Shown: one piece after another, positions 41,020 through 48,932 of the stretch
How the letters are laid out: each line of letters begins with the position of its first letter
Position numbering within the stretch: the first letter of the stretch is position 1
Origin: Symploca sp. SIO3C6
GTDB taxonomy: Bacteria > Cyanobacteriota > Cyanobacteriia > Cyanobacteriales > Coleofasciculaceae
Direction of reading: 5' to 3'
Length of the DNA: 64,000 nucleotides
NCBI GenBank assembly: GCA_010692425.1
Contig: JAAHHJ010000021.1
Location: 36,566-100,565, forward strand
Program-made: the position numbers and the translations under genes
The notes under the pieces: model-generated
The model's database searches: none
What the model saw: the letters and a program-made list of their open reading frames with translations, nothing else
What the model was told of the DNA's origin: nothing

Positions 41020-43323
41020 CTAAATAAATTTGCGTTCTAAGGCTGGTAAAATAGGGCAGGGCTTTTTGGGCTGTAAGTTATCGCCTTTACCACTAAAGGT
41101 ATTCCAACGAAAAGGGGCTTGAGCGGCGGCGGAAATCCATAGTAGGCGTTTTGCCCTAGTCATTGCTACGTACAATAGGCGGAACTCTTCGGCAGTTTTG
41201 AGATATCCTGCTTGTTCCCATGCTTCTGGTGCCATTGGTAGGGGTTGTTCGTGGAGACTGGCGCGAATTTGGGCTCTGGCAACTTCGGCTAAGGTGAATT
41301 CTCCTAAAAATTGTGCAGCAGTAGGTACCCAAGGACTACCGGGAAGGGTGTCTTCATGGAGAAACGGGATGAAAACATAATCCCAGTCTAGCCCTTTAGC
41401 TTTATGCATGGTTATGATTGTAAGTCTTCTCGAATTTTCTTCGGGGGAGTTGGTATTTTCTACTTCTACAGGTTCAAAGCGCTCTGAACTGACAATTTCA
41501 GCCAGAGTTAAGAGAGTAGCACTCATGGAACTGTTACCGTGGGTTTGTTTGGCGACTCTTTCTGCTAATTTATCTACTGTTGCTAGTTCGGATTGGTCGT
41601 AATTTAAATTTGAAGCTAAGAAGGAAATTAGCTGATAGTGGGGTAATTCTAGACGGGCGCGTAACAAACGGCAACAGTAACTGGCAGCATTACGCACTGT
41701 GGGTGTTTGTGGGGAATCGAGGGGCCCAGGATAGAGGAATTGCTCGGGATATGTTGCGATCGCATTTAAATCCTGAGTGGCGATTAGCTGTCGTTTTACT
41801 AGTACTTCTAGAGCAGCTTTGAGGCAATTGGGAGAGTGAGGACGGTCGATAAATTTTAGCAGTTTCAGAATTTCGATGGGTACATGGGAGTGACGCTCAC
41901 TGTGGGCAACATCATAAATTTCAATACCGTGTTGGCGTTTGATAAATTCCAGTTGTTCGGCAATAAATCGCCCCTGTCGGTTTTCGCGTACTAAAACTGC
42001 TGCCTGGTGTTTAGGGTTACGCTCAAATAACTCGACTACACGTTTTCCGATTAATTCGACAGTGTGGTAAATGTCGCGGGGATAGTAAATTTCTAAACCT
42101 TTTCCCTCTGGTTGAGGATTAGTTTGAGGGTCATTCTTATTGACAGGGCGGATATCTTGGGGGCGAAAAGCCAGTTCATTACCTGTTAGCCCAGAGCTAT
42201 TTACCCAGTTTAAGAGGAAGTTAGCAGCATCGATAATTATCTGACAGCTCCGCCCTGCTTGATCCATGGTTGCCAGACGCTGATTTTGATTACATTGTTC
42301 ACAGAAGCGGTTAAAGTAAATTGGGTCTGCTGGGGTGAAGGTAGAGTTAATTGCTTGATTAGGATCCCCTACTCGAATTAAATTTGGTGCCTGATTGGGG
42401 TTATTTGGGTCAATTGCCAGTATTTGTAATAGCTGAGATTGTAGTGGTGTCGAATCTTGGGCTTCGTCTTCAAAAACTGCAAAGTATTGGTTTTGCCATA
42501 ATTTACGGACTGTGTTGTCAGAGAGTACTCGCAGCGCAGCCAGAATCATATCGTCGTAATCGATAGTGTCACGCGATCGCGCGGTGTATTGATATTGTTG
42601 ATATAATCCGGCGGCAACAGCCATGATTTCATAGCCGTCTCCTGTTTCTTGAGCTAGTTTCCATAAGTCTTCTGGCAATAAACCAGAGCTTTTGGCTTCA
42701 TGGATAACCATATAAGCCAACTCTGGTAATACCTCAGTGCGCAATACCGACTGTCGCCTTAATCTTTCTGTTTCTTCTCCATCAAAGCTTAGCCCTTCTA
42801 AGAGAGTTGAATAGCGGCGAGGGTTAGCAGCAATCCATTGTTCTACACAGGCACGAATTAGGCGGTGACTTCGATTGGGCGTCACGATTGTGGTGTTTTC
42901 AAGATTGATGCCTGATAAATCTGGATGACGGTTAGCAATATTGAGGGCTAACCCATGGAGTGTGTAGACAACAAAACTATTGCGAGGGATAAATAGTTTA
43001 TCGAGATGTTCGCGGATTTTGGCTTTGATACTGGCAGCAGCGGAGCGAGTGAAGGTGACTACTAGTAACTGACGCCTACTATGGAGTTGATAACGGGCGA
43101 TGGCGATGGCGGCGGCGATTGCCATGCCTGTGGATTTACCGGCACCGGGTACAGCGGAAACAGCTAACTCTCCTCCCTGCCAGTCAGCCATGCTTTGTTG
43201 TCCCTTACGCAAACTATTGCGGAGGCACTGTAATTTTTGTTCCCGCGTTGCTATTGGAGTTGACGATAAGTCTGAGTTGGTGGTTGTGGTGGCTTGGAGA
43301 TTTGTGTCGGAGTCATCTGGCAT
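41020..43323 (-). CDS. UvrD/Rep-family DNA helicase
   Basis: 767 residues. Motif I is AVSAVPGAGKST (54-65). Motif Ia region LLVVTFTRSAAASIKAKI, motif II VFEDEAQDST with the DExx box, motif III region LIRVGDPNQAIN, motif V TMHKAKGLDWDYVFIP and motif VI EFRLLYVAMTRAKRLLW are all present. It is a superfamily 1A 3'-5' helicase acting in repair or recombination. Its length is at the short end for UvrD. No nuclease domain is seen at the C-terminus. The start is preceded by a TAATAAG microsatellite, and it is divergent from a PD-(D/E)xK-like gene. Confidence 0.92.
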   Translation of the reverse strand: MPDDSDTNLQATTTTNSDLSSTPIATREQKLQCLRNSLRKGQQSMADWQGGELAVSAVPGAGKSTGMAIAAAIAIARYQLHSRRQLLVVTFTRSAAASIKAKIREHLDKLFIPRNSFVVYTLHGLALNIANRHPDLSGINLENTTIVTPNRSHRLIRACVEQWIAANPRRYSTLLEGLSFDGEETERLRRQSVLRTEVLPELAYMVIHEAKSSGLLPEDLWKLAQETGDGYEIMAVAAGLYQQYQYTARSRDTIDYDDMILAALRVLSDNTVRKLWQNQYFAVFEDEAQDSTPLQSQLLQILAIDPNNPNQAPNLIRVGDPNQAINSTFTPADPIYFNRFCEQCNQNQRLATMDQAGRSCQIIIDAANFLLNWVNSSGLTGNELAFRPQDIRPVNKNDPQTNPQPEGKGLEIYYPRDIYHTVELIGKRVVELFERNPKHQAAVLVRENRQGRFIAEQLEFIKRQHGIEIYDVAHSERHSHVPIEILKLLKFIDRPHSPNCLKAALEVLVKRQLIATQDLNAIATYPEQFLYPGPLDSPQTPTVRNAASYCCRLLRARLELPHYQLISFLASNLNYDQSELATVDKLAERVAKQTHGNSSMSATLLTLAEIVSSERFEPVEVENTNSPEENSRRLTIITMHKAKGLDWDYVFIPFLHEDTLPGSPWVPTAAQFLGEFTLAEVARAQIRASLHEQPLPMAPEAWEQAGYLKTAEEFRLLYVAMTRAKRLLWISAAAQAPFRWNTFSGKGDNLQPKKPCPILPALERKFI

Positions 43324-43330
43324 GGTTTAA

Positions 43331-43366
43331 GTAATAAGTAATAAGTAATAAGTAATAAGTAATAAG
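43331..43366. repeat. (GTAATAA)n short tandem repeat
   Basis: Five heptamers 5-10 bases upstream of the helicase start codon, so they would lie in its 5' leader. Confidence 0.95.
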
Positions 43367-43497
43367 CTTGAACCAAGGCAGTCCCGATGAAAAATTTTTT
43401 TCATCATTAAGCATTAAAGATGGTTATTTCCCCTACACGCTACACGCTACACTCTACACCCAGCCTCAACCAGTAACCTTTATTTTTGTCCTGGTTT

Positions 43498-44103
43498 ATG
43501 TCCTATAGCCAATTTAAAACAATTGCTCAAGCTAAAGCGGCCTTCAATCTGACGATTATTGAAGGTTCTCGCTTCTTGCCTCAAACTCCTCCGGTTGCTC
43601 CCTCGCAAACTCTCTGTGACTATTTACGGGAAACTTTGCCGATTGTAGCGACTTCTGGTAGTGAGAAAGCACGCTCGGAAGGTATTATTTATCCAGTTTT
43701 GGTTGATGTTAGGAGATCACTTGAGTACCAAGTTAGTCTCTTTTCTGGTGAGGAATTCAATGTTGATGAGTCGGTGGGATTAAATGGTGTTTGTGATTTT
43801 CTGTTGACTCGTTCTTCAGAAGTCTTAGAAATTGAAGCGCCAGCAGTAGTTATTGTGGAAGCAAAAAAGACAGAACTAAAGTTGGGCTTTGGGCAGTGTA
43901 TTGCGGAAATGGTTGCTGCTCAACGTTTTAATGAGGCACAAGGACAACCGATTTCGACTATTTATGGTAGCGTCAGCAATGGTAATCAGTGGCAGTTGCT
44001 CAAGCTCGAAGGTATGAGCTTGTTTATTGATTTGGCAGTTTATCCTTTACCTCCTGTTGAGAATATTCTTGGTGATTTGGCGTGGATGGCTCAAGGTAAT
44101 TAA
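43498..44103 (+). CDS. PD-(D/E)xK nuclease-like conserved hypothetical
   Basis: 201 residues from ATG 43498 (MSYSQFKTIAQAKAAFNLTI); a GTG-type extension to 43486 is possible. A nuclease-like core shows GVCDFLLTRSS (Asp100), then APAVVIVEAKKTELKLGFGQ (Glu121-x-Lys123, Gln133), the D...E-x-K...Q pattern of PD-(D/E)xK enzymes. The C-terminus has IYGSVSNGNQWQLLKLEG, as in type I restriction HsdR-N-like proteins. Such stand-alone proteins are frequent in cyanobacteria and uncharacterised. It is similar in plan to the gene at 62067-62690. Confidence 0.75.
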   Translation: MSYSQFKTIAQAKAAFNLTIIEGSRFLPQTPPVAPSQTLCDYLRETLPIVATSGSEKARSEGIIYPVLVDVRRSLEYQVSLFSGEEFNVDESVGLNGVCDFLLTRSSEVLEIEAPAVVIVEAKKTELKLGFGQCIAEMVAAQRFNEAQGQPISTIYGSVSNGNQWQLLKLEGMSLFIDLAVYPLPPVENILGDLAWMAQGN

Positions 44104-44309
44104 TATCGAAGCGATCGCGTCCTAATCAAAATAATAAATTGCTTTAGTTTTGGTTGCGATTTTGATAGTTTGTCGCGTTAATCTTTCAGTAGATTCATTT
44201 CTTTGGTTAGTAGGTGTGAGTACAACCATAAGTTACTCCTAGTTAAATGCTTTCAATTTTCTCAACAGAACTTTGCCAGCAAGATTAAAAGTATTAAATT
44301 TTGGTTCGA

Positions 44310-44606
44310 TTACATGCAATAAGGTGTAATGTCTTCGCCACAGGAATCGGCGAGAAAGCACAGTGCGCGAAACCGTAATCCCATCAATTGCTCATATAAA
44401 GGATTAAGTTTACACAAAGCTGGAATACGAAAAATAACTTTACCAAATATCTGTATTTCTCTGGCAAAGGGGCATTGACCTGGAATCAATTTAACGATGC
44501 GTCGTGCTGTTTGGGCTTCTTTAATTTCTAAGCTCTCTAGCCATTGTTGAAGAAACTGCCAGAAATTTACAGAGTTTTGGTTTGATTTGTGATTTAAAGC
44601 TGTCAT
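44310..44606 (-). CDS. Mo-dependent nitrogenase C-terminal-like protein
   Basis: 98 residues. TARRIVKLIPGQCPFAREIQ, then IPALCKLNPLYEQLMGLRFR and ALCFLADSCGEDITPYC match the small family named after a domain near nitrogenase genes (Mo-nitro_C). Two or three conserved Cys and the CPFxRxI motif are present. These proteins occur in many cyanobacteria, including ones that do not fix nitrogen, and no enzymatic role is established. There are no nif genes in the window, so the name should not be read as evidence of nitrogen fixation. Confidence 0.85.
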   Translation of the reverse strand: MTALNHKSNQNSVNFWQFLQQWLESLEIKEAQTARRIVKLIPGQCPFAREIQIFGKVIFRIPALCKLNPLYEQLMGLRFRALCFLADSCGEDITPYCM

Positions 44607-44714
44607 TTTCTAATCCGTTTGCTTAACTTCATCTTGTATATTAATAAGCTAACGCAATTACTTTAAGAGTAAAATATAATTTTTTTTTATCATTAATTGA
44701 GAAAACTTATCTTT

Positions 44715-44927
44715 TTAGTAGTACAAATGTACTGTAATCTGCTGAATATCTCTGGTACAAGTTGCACCTGAAGAGTTTATTGGAACTTTGCCACATCCTG
44801 CTAGAGGCAACTGTTCTTTGATTTTGCGTTTCTCTTCTTGCAAGTGAAGACATGTTATACCTTTGGGATTAGCTGGTAAGAGTAGAATAGATTTACTGAC
44901 AATAGTGCAAGATTTAAGGTAGAGCAA
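44715..44927 (-). pseudogene. N-terminal fragment of a CHAT gene
   Basis: Reads KSILLLPANPKGITCLHLQE, EKRKIKEQLPLAGCG and PINSSGATCTRDIQQI, then stops. It matches the first ~70 residues of the CHAT-GUN4 protein at 45498-46817 (KSILLLAANPKGTTRLRLQE), with the catalytic domain absent. Probably a leftover from a duplicated gene. Confidence 0.8.
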
Positions 44928-44946
44928 AAGCGATTAACACTCTTAG

Positions 44947-45168
44947 ATGAGTGACTCCGTATCCTTTCAGCAGGTAATGGAATATGTTGAGGCTCTTTCT
45001 ACTGAGGAGCAAGACTTACTAATGGAACTAATTCACAAGAGGCGGGTTGAGCAAAGACGTCGGTAAATCGTGACAAACGCTGAAACAGTGACTGTAGCAT
45101 TCAAAACAGGTAAGGCAAAGCGCGGTACTCTTGCCGAATTGCGCTCGGATTTGCTCAGTCAAGAATGA
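44947..45168 (+). pseudogene. Type II antitoxin gene with internal stop codon
   Basis: ATG 44947 opens MSDSVSFQQVMEYVEALSTE, then QDLLMELIHKRRVEQRRR. An in-frame TAA at 45064-45066 is followed, in the same frame, by IVTNAETVTVAFKTGKAKRG and TLAELRSDLLSQE. The whole is a familiar cyanobacterial antitoxin with its second half intact; the TAA replaces an expected CAA-type codon before IVTNAE. Its last codons overlap the toxin start (ATGA). It cannot make the full antitoxin unless the stop is read through. Confidence 0.75.
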
Positions 45169-45450
45169 GAATTCTAGTTTGGGATAGTAGCTTTCGGCGT
45201 GCTTTTAAGCGAGTAGTTCGTAATAATCCTCGGTTAGAGGAAAGAATTTTTGCAGTTTTAGAATTGCTTATAGCTGATCCGTTTGCCCCATCTTTGAAAG
45301 CACATCAATTAAAAGGTCAGTTAGAGGGTTTGTGGGCTTGTTGGGTAGAGTTATGATTGCCAAATTATCTACAGGTTTGGAAAAAATAATGATTCTGAGG
45401 AGGAGATGATTTTGTTAATTGATATTGGTACTCACGATGAGGTGTATTAA
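45165..45450 (+). pseudogene. RelE/YafQ-type toxin gene with frameshift
   Basis: MRILVWDSSFRRAFKRVVRN, then IFAVLELLIADPFAPSLKAH and QLKGQLEGLWACWVE follow the RelE/ParE/YafQ mRNA-interferase pattern. The frame then stops at TGA (45354-45356). After a one-base shift (an extra T near 45350) the missing C-terminus reads YDCQIIYRFGKNNDSEEE and MILLIDIGTHDEVY. So the toxin is inactivated by a single-base insertion, next to an antitoxin with its own nonsense codon. Confidence 0.8.
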
Positions 45451-45497
45451 TAAGTAGCAAATCTTTAAAATCATCTGAATCCTTTAGATGTTAAACT

Positions 45498-46817
45498 CTA
45501 CAAGTCTCGACGCAAAAGAAGAGATTCTACTTTTTTTTGACCTTTATCCAACATTGTATAATATTGCCTTTGTCTGTCAAAATTTTTAAATATATTATAA
45601 TTTGCCCCCCTTAAATTGCTGCCGCCACCGCTGGGAGATGACCAGAATGCCGGTAGATGACCTTCCGGGGCTACCAAACTGAAGGTACACTCAGAGTACA
45701 TTATCCATTTTTCTTCTTTTAACACCAGCAATTTTTTTTCAATCACTAACCAGCCCACGTGCTTGGCATATTTACGGTAGATTTTCCAGTCTACTTCGCC
45801 TAGTTTACCACTGACGCTCTGCCAGATGCGCTTTTGGACACTAAATCCGAAGCGCCCATTGCTATATTTTACCCAGAGTTGGTCGATAGTGCGTAAATCA
45901 GTGCAGGGAAAATTTTCGATGGATTCGATATCTAGATCGCCTTGTGTTTCTCTACTAGTTGCCTGGAGCATGACAGCGAAAGTTTCCTCATCCGCCTGTT
46001 TCCACTCCCCAGCTGCTAGTAAATCCCGCAGTTTAGTATAGTCTACACTACGTTCAGAACTAAGATCATCAGTCTTATATATTTGTTGTGACTTAATTAT
46101 GGGAGTAGGTGGGTTTGGTTCAGGTTCTACAGTTATTGACTTAGGAATATCCCTAGCTTCAGTCCTTATTACATCTTCGCTTCTAGGGTTGGGCTGTGAC
46201 GGTTTAACTATAAGTTGACCTTTTTCCCAAAGTATGGGTGTTAAATATTCTTGACTACCTCTTAGGTTCAATCTAATCGCATTGCATCCTAATTTATAGG
46301 AAAAATTAAAATCTCTGCCATTACCTAAAGCCGTATAGAAGCCAACGGCAAAATTAATCGCCGCTTCATCCTCAATTTTATTACTCATGCCAATTACATA
46401 ATTGACATGTTGGGCAATTGCCTCAGCTTGAATTGCGGCATAACAAGCATTGAGAACAACGCACTCAACTTGATCGGCAAATAACTCGAAAAGTTCAGCC
46501 AGTGCTGCTGAATCTACTAACCTCTCATAACCTATTTCATCTTCAAATACTAAGCCTTCTTCCCCTGCTCCATGTCCACTGAAATGAACAATCTGTGGAT
46601 TGAAGTCTAACATCGCCTGTTGTAAATCTATGGGAGTGACAGCGCCTGCCGAATTAATAGGATTATTGCCGTATCCCGCTAAACGCAAACGCTCTTTGAT
46701 CTTTTTTTCTTCTTCTTGTAAGCGAAGACGGGTTGTACCTTTGGGATTAGCTGCCAAAAGTAGAATAGATTTTAAAGTAGTGGGATCTGAAGGCATCTCG
46801 TTAGAGTTATCGCTCAT
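45498..46817 (-). CDS. CHAT-GUN4 fusion protein
   Basis: 439 residues in two domains. The CHAT (caspase-HetF-associated) peptidase domain is 15-200, with catalytic His82 in VHFSGHG and Cys125 in VVLNACYA; both residues are present. A Pro-rich linker (EPEPNPPTPII, about 200-255) joins a GUN4 domain (about 258-400) with YTKLRDLLAAGEWKQADEET, then FPCTDLRTIDQLWVKYSNGR FGFS-like and GHLPAFWSS sequence. GUN4 domains bind porphyrins or tetrapyrroles. It may be a protease gated or sensed through a tetrapyrrole, or a GUN4 scaffold (inference). The Pepco-like gene lies 41 bp upstream; together they probably form an operon. Confidence 0.9.
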   Translation of the reverse strand: MSDNSNEMPSDPTTLKSILLLAANPKGTTRLRLQEEEKKIKERLRLAGYGNNPINSAGAVTPIDLQQAMLDFNPQIVHFSGHGAGEEGLVFEDEIGYERLVDSAALAELFELFADQVECVVLNACYAAIQAEAIAQHVNYVIGMSNKIEDEAAINFAVGFYTALGNGRDFNFSYKLGCNAIRLNLRGSQEYLTPILWEKGQLIVKPSQPNPRSEDVIRTEARDIPKSITVEPEPNPPTPIIKSQQIYKTDDLSSERSVDYTKLRDLLAAGEWKQADEETFAVMLQATSRETQGDLDIESIENFPCTDLRTIDQLWVKYSNGRFGFSVQKRIWQSVSGKLGEVDWKIYRKYAKHVGWLVIEKKLLVLKEEKWIMYSECTFSLVAPEGHLPAFWSSPSGGGSNLRGANYNIFKNFDRQRQYYTMLDKGQKKVESLLLRRDL

Positions 46818-46858
46818 TCCCTAGATATCTGAGGCTGGTTAGTAAAATTTTCCCTATC

Positions 46859-47188
46859 TCACCTATTGTCTTTTCGTTTGAATTTCAGTTTAATCGCTCC
46901 TTTACCGCCAGTATTTACCCCACTTCCCATTAACTTAATTTCGCCTTCACCACTAATTTCCACGGAAAGTTCAATTTCATCTAACTGCATTCCAGACTTG
47001 ACCCCAGCCTGTTGTTCAGCTTGGTAGAATAATTTACTAACCGACTTCAAGAAGTGAGACATCCTTTGCTCTAGTATCTGAAGAGGAATCTTGACTCCTC
47101 TTTGTTTAGTAACTTCCCGATAACCCCTCTGTGTACCGGAAATTTGAGAATTCTCTTCAGTCACAACCCAAATAATTTCTTCTGACAT
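46859..47188 (-). CDS. Small Pepco-like partner of the CHAT-GUN4 gene
   Basis: 109 residues: MSEEIIWVVTEENSQISGTQ, then a helix LEQRMSHFLKSVSKLFYQAE and a beta-rich end MQLDEIELSVEISGEGEIKL, GVNTGGKGAIKLKFKR. The helix-then-strands layout fits the Pepco (peptidase co-occurring) proteins described next to caspase-like proteases in bacterial conflict systems. The assignment is from memory of the pattern and should be tested. It is first gene of a two-gene unit with CHAT-GUN4, probably a regulator or cofactor of the peptidase. Confidence 0.65.
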   Translation of the reverse strand: MSEEIIWVVTEENSQISGTQRGYREVTKQRGVKIPLQILEQRMSHFLKSVSKLFYQAEQQAGVKSGMQLDEIELSVEISGEGEIKLMGSGVNTGGKGAIKLKFKRKDNR

Positions 47189-47328
47189 AAAGCCTTAAGA
47201 ACCCCAATGCTCTACTTTGTTAAGCAGTTTCTACTAGATTAACCTTTAGGTTTGCTGCTAATTCAGAGGTTAGTATCCAAAATGTTATTGAGATCTTGAC
47301 TATACCCAGAGTTTGCATTCTGCTCTTA

Positions 47329-47462
47329 ACCCGCCTGGGGTTCAAACCTCAGTCTAATAGCTTAAGTCCTCTCAAAGAGGACTAAATGCTGGCTCTATAT
47401 AGATTCCAGTCCATTTTAATGGAATGAATGCTATTAGCCCAGAGTTTGAACTCTGGGTGGGA
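47329..47462. repeat. Palindromic dispersed repeat, copy B
   Basis: Reverse-orientation relative of 1685-1796. Shared parts, read on the minus strand: GGCTAATAGC, CATTAAAATGGAC, the hairpin AGTCCTCT-nnn-AGAGGACT (47365-47383 on the plus strand) and GGTTTGAACC. Copy B also has an outer palindrome CCAGAGTTCAAACTCTGG-like. It has no ORF. Confidence 0.75.
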
Positions 47463-47606
47463 AAAGAGGCTTACCAACAATGGTGTCAGAGCCTAGTTAG
47501 GGCTGCATCAACCTCAATCGTCAGCATTTCCAACAGGTGTATCTTACTGTTGATGATTACAGTGAGCTACTGACTGAATCCGAACTATTTCCTTTTTTTG
47601 ATTAGA

Positions 47607-47680
47607 GTTCATGGTTCATGGTTCATTGCTCATAGTTCATTGCTCATTGCCCATGGGCTGATTAACAATCAACAATGAAC
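47607..47680. repeat. Short tandem repeat (ATGAACC/ATGAGCA class)
   Basis: Reverse-complement units GTTCATG, GTTCATT, GCTCATA and others. They lie just downstream of the frameshifted cassette gene A, as the like array does at 2655 downstream of copy 1. Confidence 0.88.
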
Positions 47681-47692
47681 TATTAAAAGTCT

Positions 47693-47877
47693 TTATTGAG
47701 AGCCAGTAGGCACATCAAAAATGATTTCAAATTGGGCATCAGGAACATTTCGACGCCACCACTTGAGATGTCCCTCCGCATCTGAGCGAGAGCGGTAACG
47801 ACCAATATTGACCATTGCAGTTTATTGGGCAGTAGACGTACTACAGCCCAAGGCTTCAGCCTTTCTGAATAAGACAT
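47693..47877 (-). pseudogene. Cassette gene A, copy 2, frameshifted
   Basis: ATG 47877 reads SYSERLKPWAVVRLLPNKLQ WSI, as in copy 1. Then one A is missing in CAAT-ATTGG, versus CAATAATTGG in copy 1. Restoring it yields GRYRSRSDAEGHLKWWRRNV PDAQFEIIFDVPTGSQ, ending at the TAA of 47693-47695. So a single-base deletion destroys a gene otherwise like copies 1 and 3. No gene B follows; only microsatellite and repeat remain. Confidence 0.85.
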
Positions 47878-47911
47878 AATAAATGTGTCTCCTTTGCTAA
47901 TTTGGAGCCAG

Positions 47912-47948
47912 AGCCAGCCTGTGACCCTTCTAGTTCTTCAGGCTGGCT
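47912..47948 (-). promoter_or_regulatory. Conserved leader hairpin, copy 2
   Basis: AGCCAGCCTG / CAGGCTGGCT, identical stem to copy 1 with a 17-nt loop of a different sequence, then CTGGCTCC and AAAGGAGAC on the minus strand before ATG 47877. The small upstream stem GTTGC/GCAAC (47959-47972) is also kept. Conserved stems with a changed loop indicate selection on structure. Confidence 0.7.
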
Positions 47949-48029
47949 TTTGATCTGGGTTGCAATTGCAACAAAATTAATCTATCACAATGTCATGTAT
48001 AAGACAATACTCCAGGAAAAAAATTTTTA

Positions 48030-48135
48030 GTTCATGGCTCATAGCAAATAGCTCATTGGGTGTTAATCGAGCAACTGTGGCATACTAACCCAATGAACAA
48101 TGAACAATGAACAATGAACAGAACAATGAACCAAT
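48030..48135. repeat. ATGAACA-type short tandem repeat, two blocks
   Basis: A degenerate block at 48030-48058 and a regular AATGAAC block at 48091-48135. Confidence 0.88.
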
Positions 48136-48221
48136 AAAAAAACGACCGCCCAAGTTAGTGCGATCGCTACTTATTGATGATACAGTTGAGTCACTTAGCT
48201 TTAGCTAAAGATAGAGAAAAA

Positions 48222-48650
48222 CTAACCAATCTCAACAAGCTTAATGTCAAAGATTAGATTTTGTCCTGCCAGAGGATGATTAGCATCGAGAGTCACCTCA
48301 GACTCAGAGACTTCAGTAACAATAACTGGGATTGCTTGACCATCCTGCTTAGCAATTTGTAATTGTTGACCCACGCTAACGGATAAATCCTCAGGTATCC
48401 TCTGTCGTTCAACTACCATAACTAGTTCTGAGCGATGAGGGCCATAAGCTTGAGCTGAGGGAATATTTGTTGTTTTTGAGTCACCTGGACTCATCCCCAC
48501 CACTGCCTCTTCAAAGCCAGGTATGACTGATCCTTCACCAAGAGAGAAATGCAAAGGACTCTCATCATTAGAAGAATCGAACACCATGCCGTTCTCTAAT
48601 TTACCTGTATAGTGGACTTTCACACTATCGCCAAGCTTGGCTTGTGCCAT
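48222..48650 (-). CDS. SlyD-like FKBP-type peptidyl-prolyl isomerase
   Basis: 142 residues from ATG 48650 (MAQAKLGDSVKVHYTGKLEN); the frame is open 36 bases earlier without a good site. FKBP core: GMVFDSSNDESPLHFSLGEG, then VIPGFEEAVVGMSPGDSKTT NIPSAQAYG. The insert-in-flap arrangement follows SlyD-type FKBPs (VVERQRIPEDLSVSVGQQL). It catalyses prolyl cis-trans isomerisation and acts as a chaperone in the cytoplasm. There is no His-rich metal tail, unlike E. coli SlyD. It lies 39 bp downstream of the repeat-protein gene. Confidence 0.92.
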   Translation of the reverse strand: MAQAKLGDSVKVHYTGKLENGMVFDSSNDESPLHFSLGEGSVIPGFEEAVVGMSPGDSKTTNIPSAQAYGPHRSELVMVVERQRIPEDLSVSVGQQLQIAKQDGQAIPVIVTEVSESEVTLDANHPLAGQNLIFDIKLVEIG

Positions 48651-48689
48651 TATATATTCTCCTTCCTCTTTATACTGCCCAGCCAATAC

Positions 48690-48932
48690 CTAGACTCGAC
48701 CTTCTCCCATTCTTGGAGACCTGTTATCCTGACCTTGGCGGTTATCCTGACCTTGGCGGTTATCCTGACCTTGGCGGTTATCCTGACCTTGGCGGTTATC
48801 TTGGCCCTGCCTGTTATCTTGGCCCTGCCTGTTGTTGGAGAAACGACCTGTATTTCTACGCCTACGAAACTTGCGAGCGTAGGCTTGGTTACGTTGCGCC
48901 TTTTCCTTTCTTAGATTGCGGCGCTTTGCCAT
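48690..48932 (-). CDS. Basic small protein with NRQGQD repeats
   Basis: 80 residues. The N-terminus MAKRRNLRKEKAQRNQAYAR KFRRRR is strongly basic, as in conserved small cyanobacterial nucleic-acid-binding proteins. It is followed by six tandem NRQGQD hexapeptides, then NRSPRMGEGRV. The repeat is encoded by an 18-bp unit, four copies almost identical and two variant, so copy number can change without frameshift. A nucleic acid or ribosome role is suggested by charge only. It lies upstream of the FKBP gene on the same strand. Confidence 0.78.
   Translation of the reverse strand: MAKRRNLRKEKAQRNQAYARKFRRRRNTGRFSNNRQGQDNRQGQDNRQGQDNRQGQDNRQGQDNRQGQDNRSPRMGEGRV
48724..48836. repeat. 18-bp coding tandem repeat
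   Basis: Unit GGTTATCCTGACCTTGGC, four near-identical copies followed by two CCCTGCCTGTTATCTTGG-type variants, inside the basic-protein gene. Confidence 0.95.

Larger units (their letters stand above)
47189..47692. other. Intergenic region: promoter, dispersed repeat, microsatellite
   Basis: Upstream of the Pepco-like gene lie the palindromic repeat (47329-47462), a short relic-like stretch (47463-47605) with no convincing gene, and the ATGAACC-type repeat (47607-47680). Confidence 0.5.
47878..48221. other. Intergenic region with leader hairpin and microsatellites
   Basis: Contains the hairpin leader of cassette copy 2 and ATGAACA-type repeats. No gene. Confidence 0.5.

Noticed and set aside
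47463-47605. Possible gene remnant reading EAYQQWCQSLV, then QVYLTVDDYSELLTESELF
   Set aside because: Two short frames joined by a shift look like the end of a broken gene, but I could not name a family, so it is not called.
48724-48836. Tandem 18-bp repeats considered as a CRISPR array
   Set aside because: No spacers; the units are contiguous and keep a reading frame (NRQGQD).
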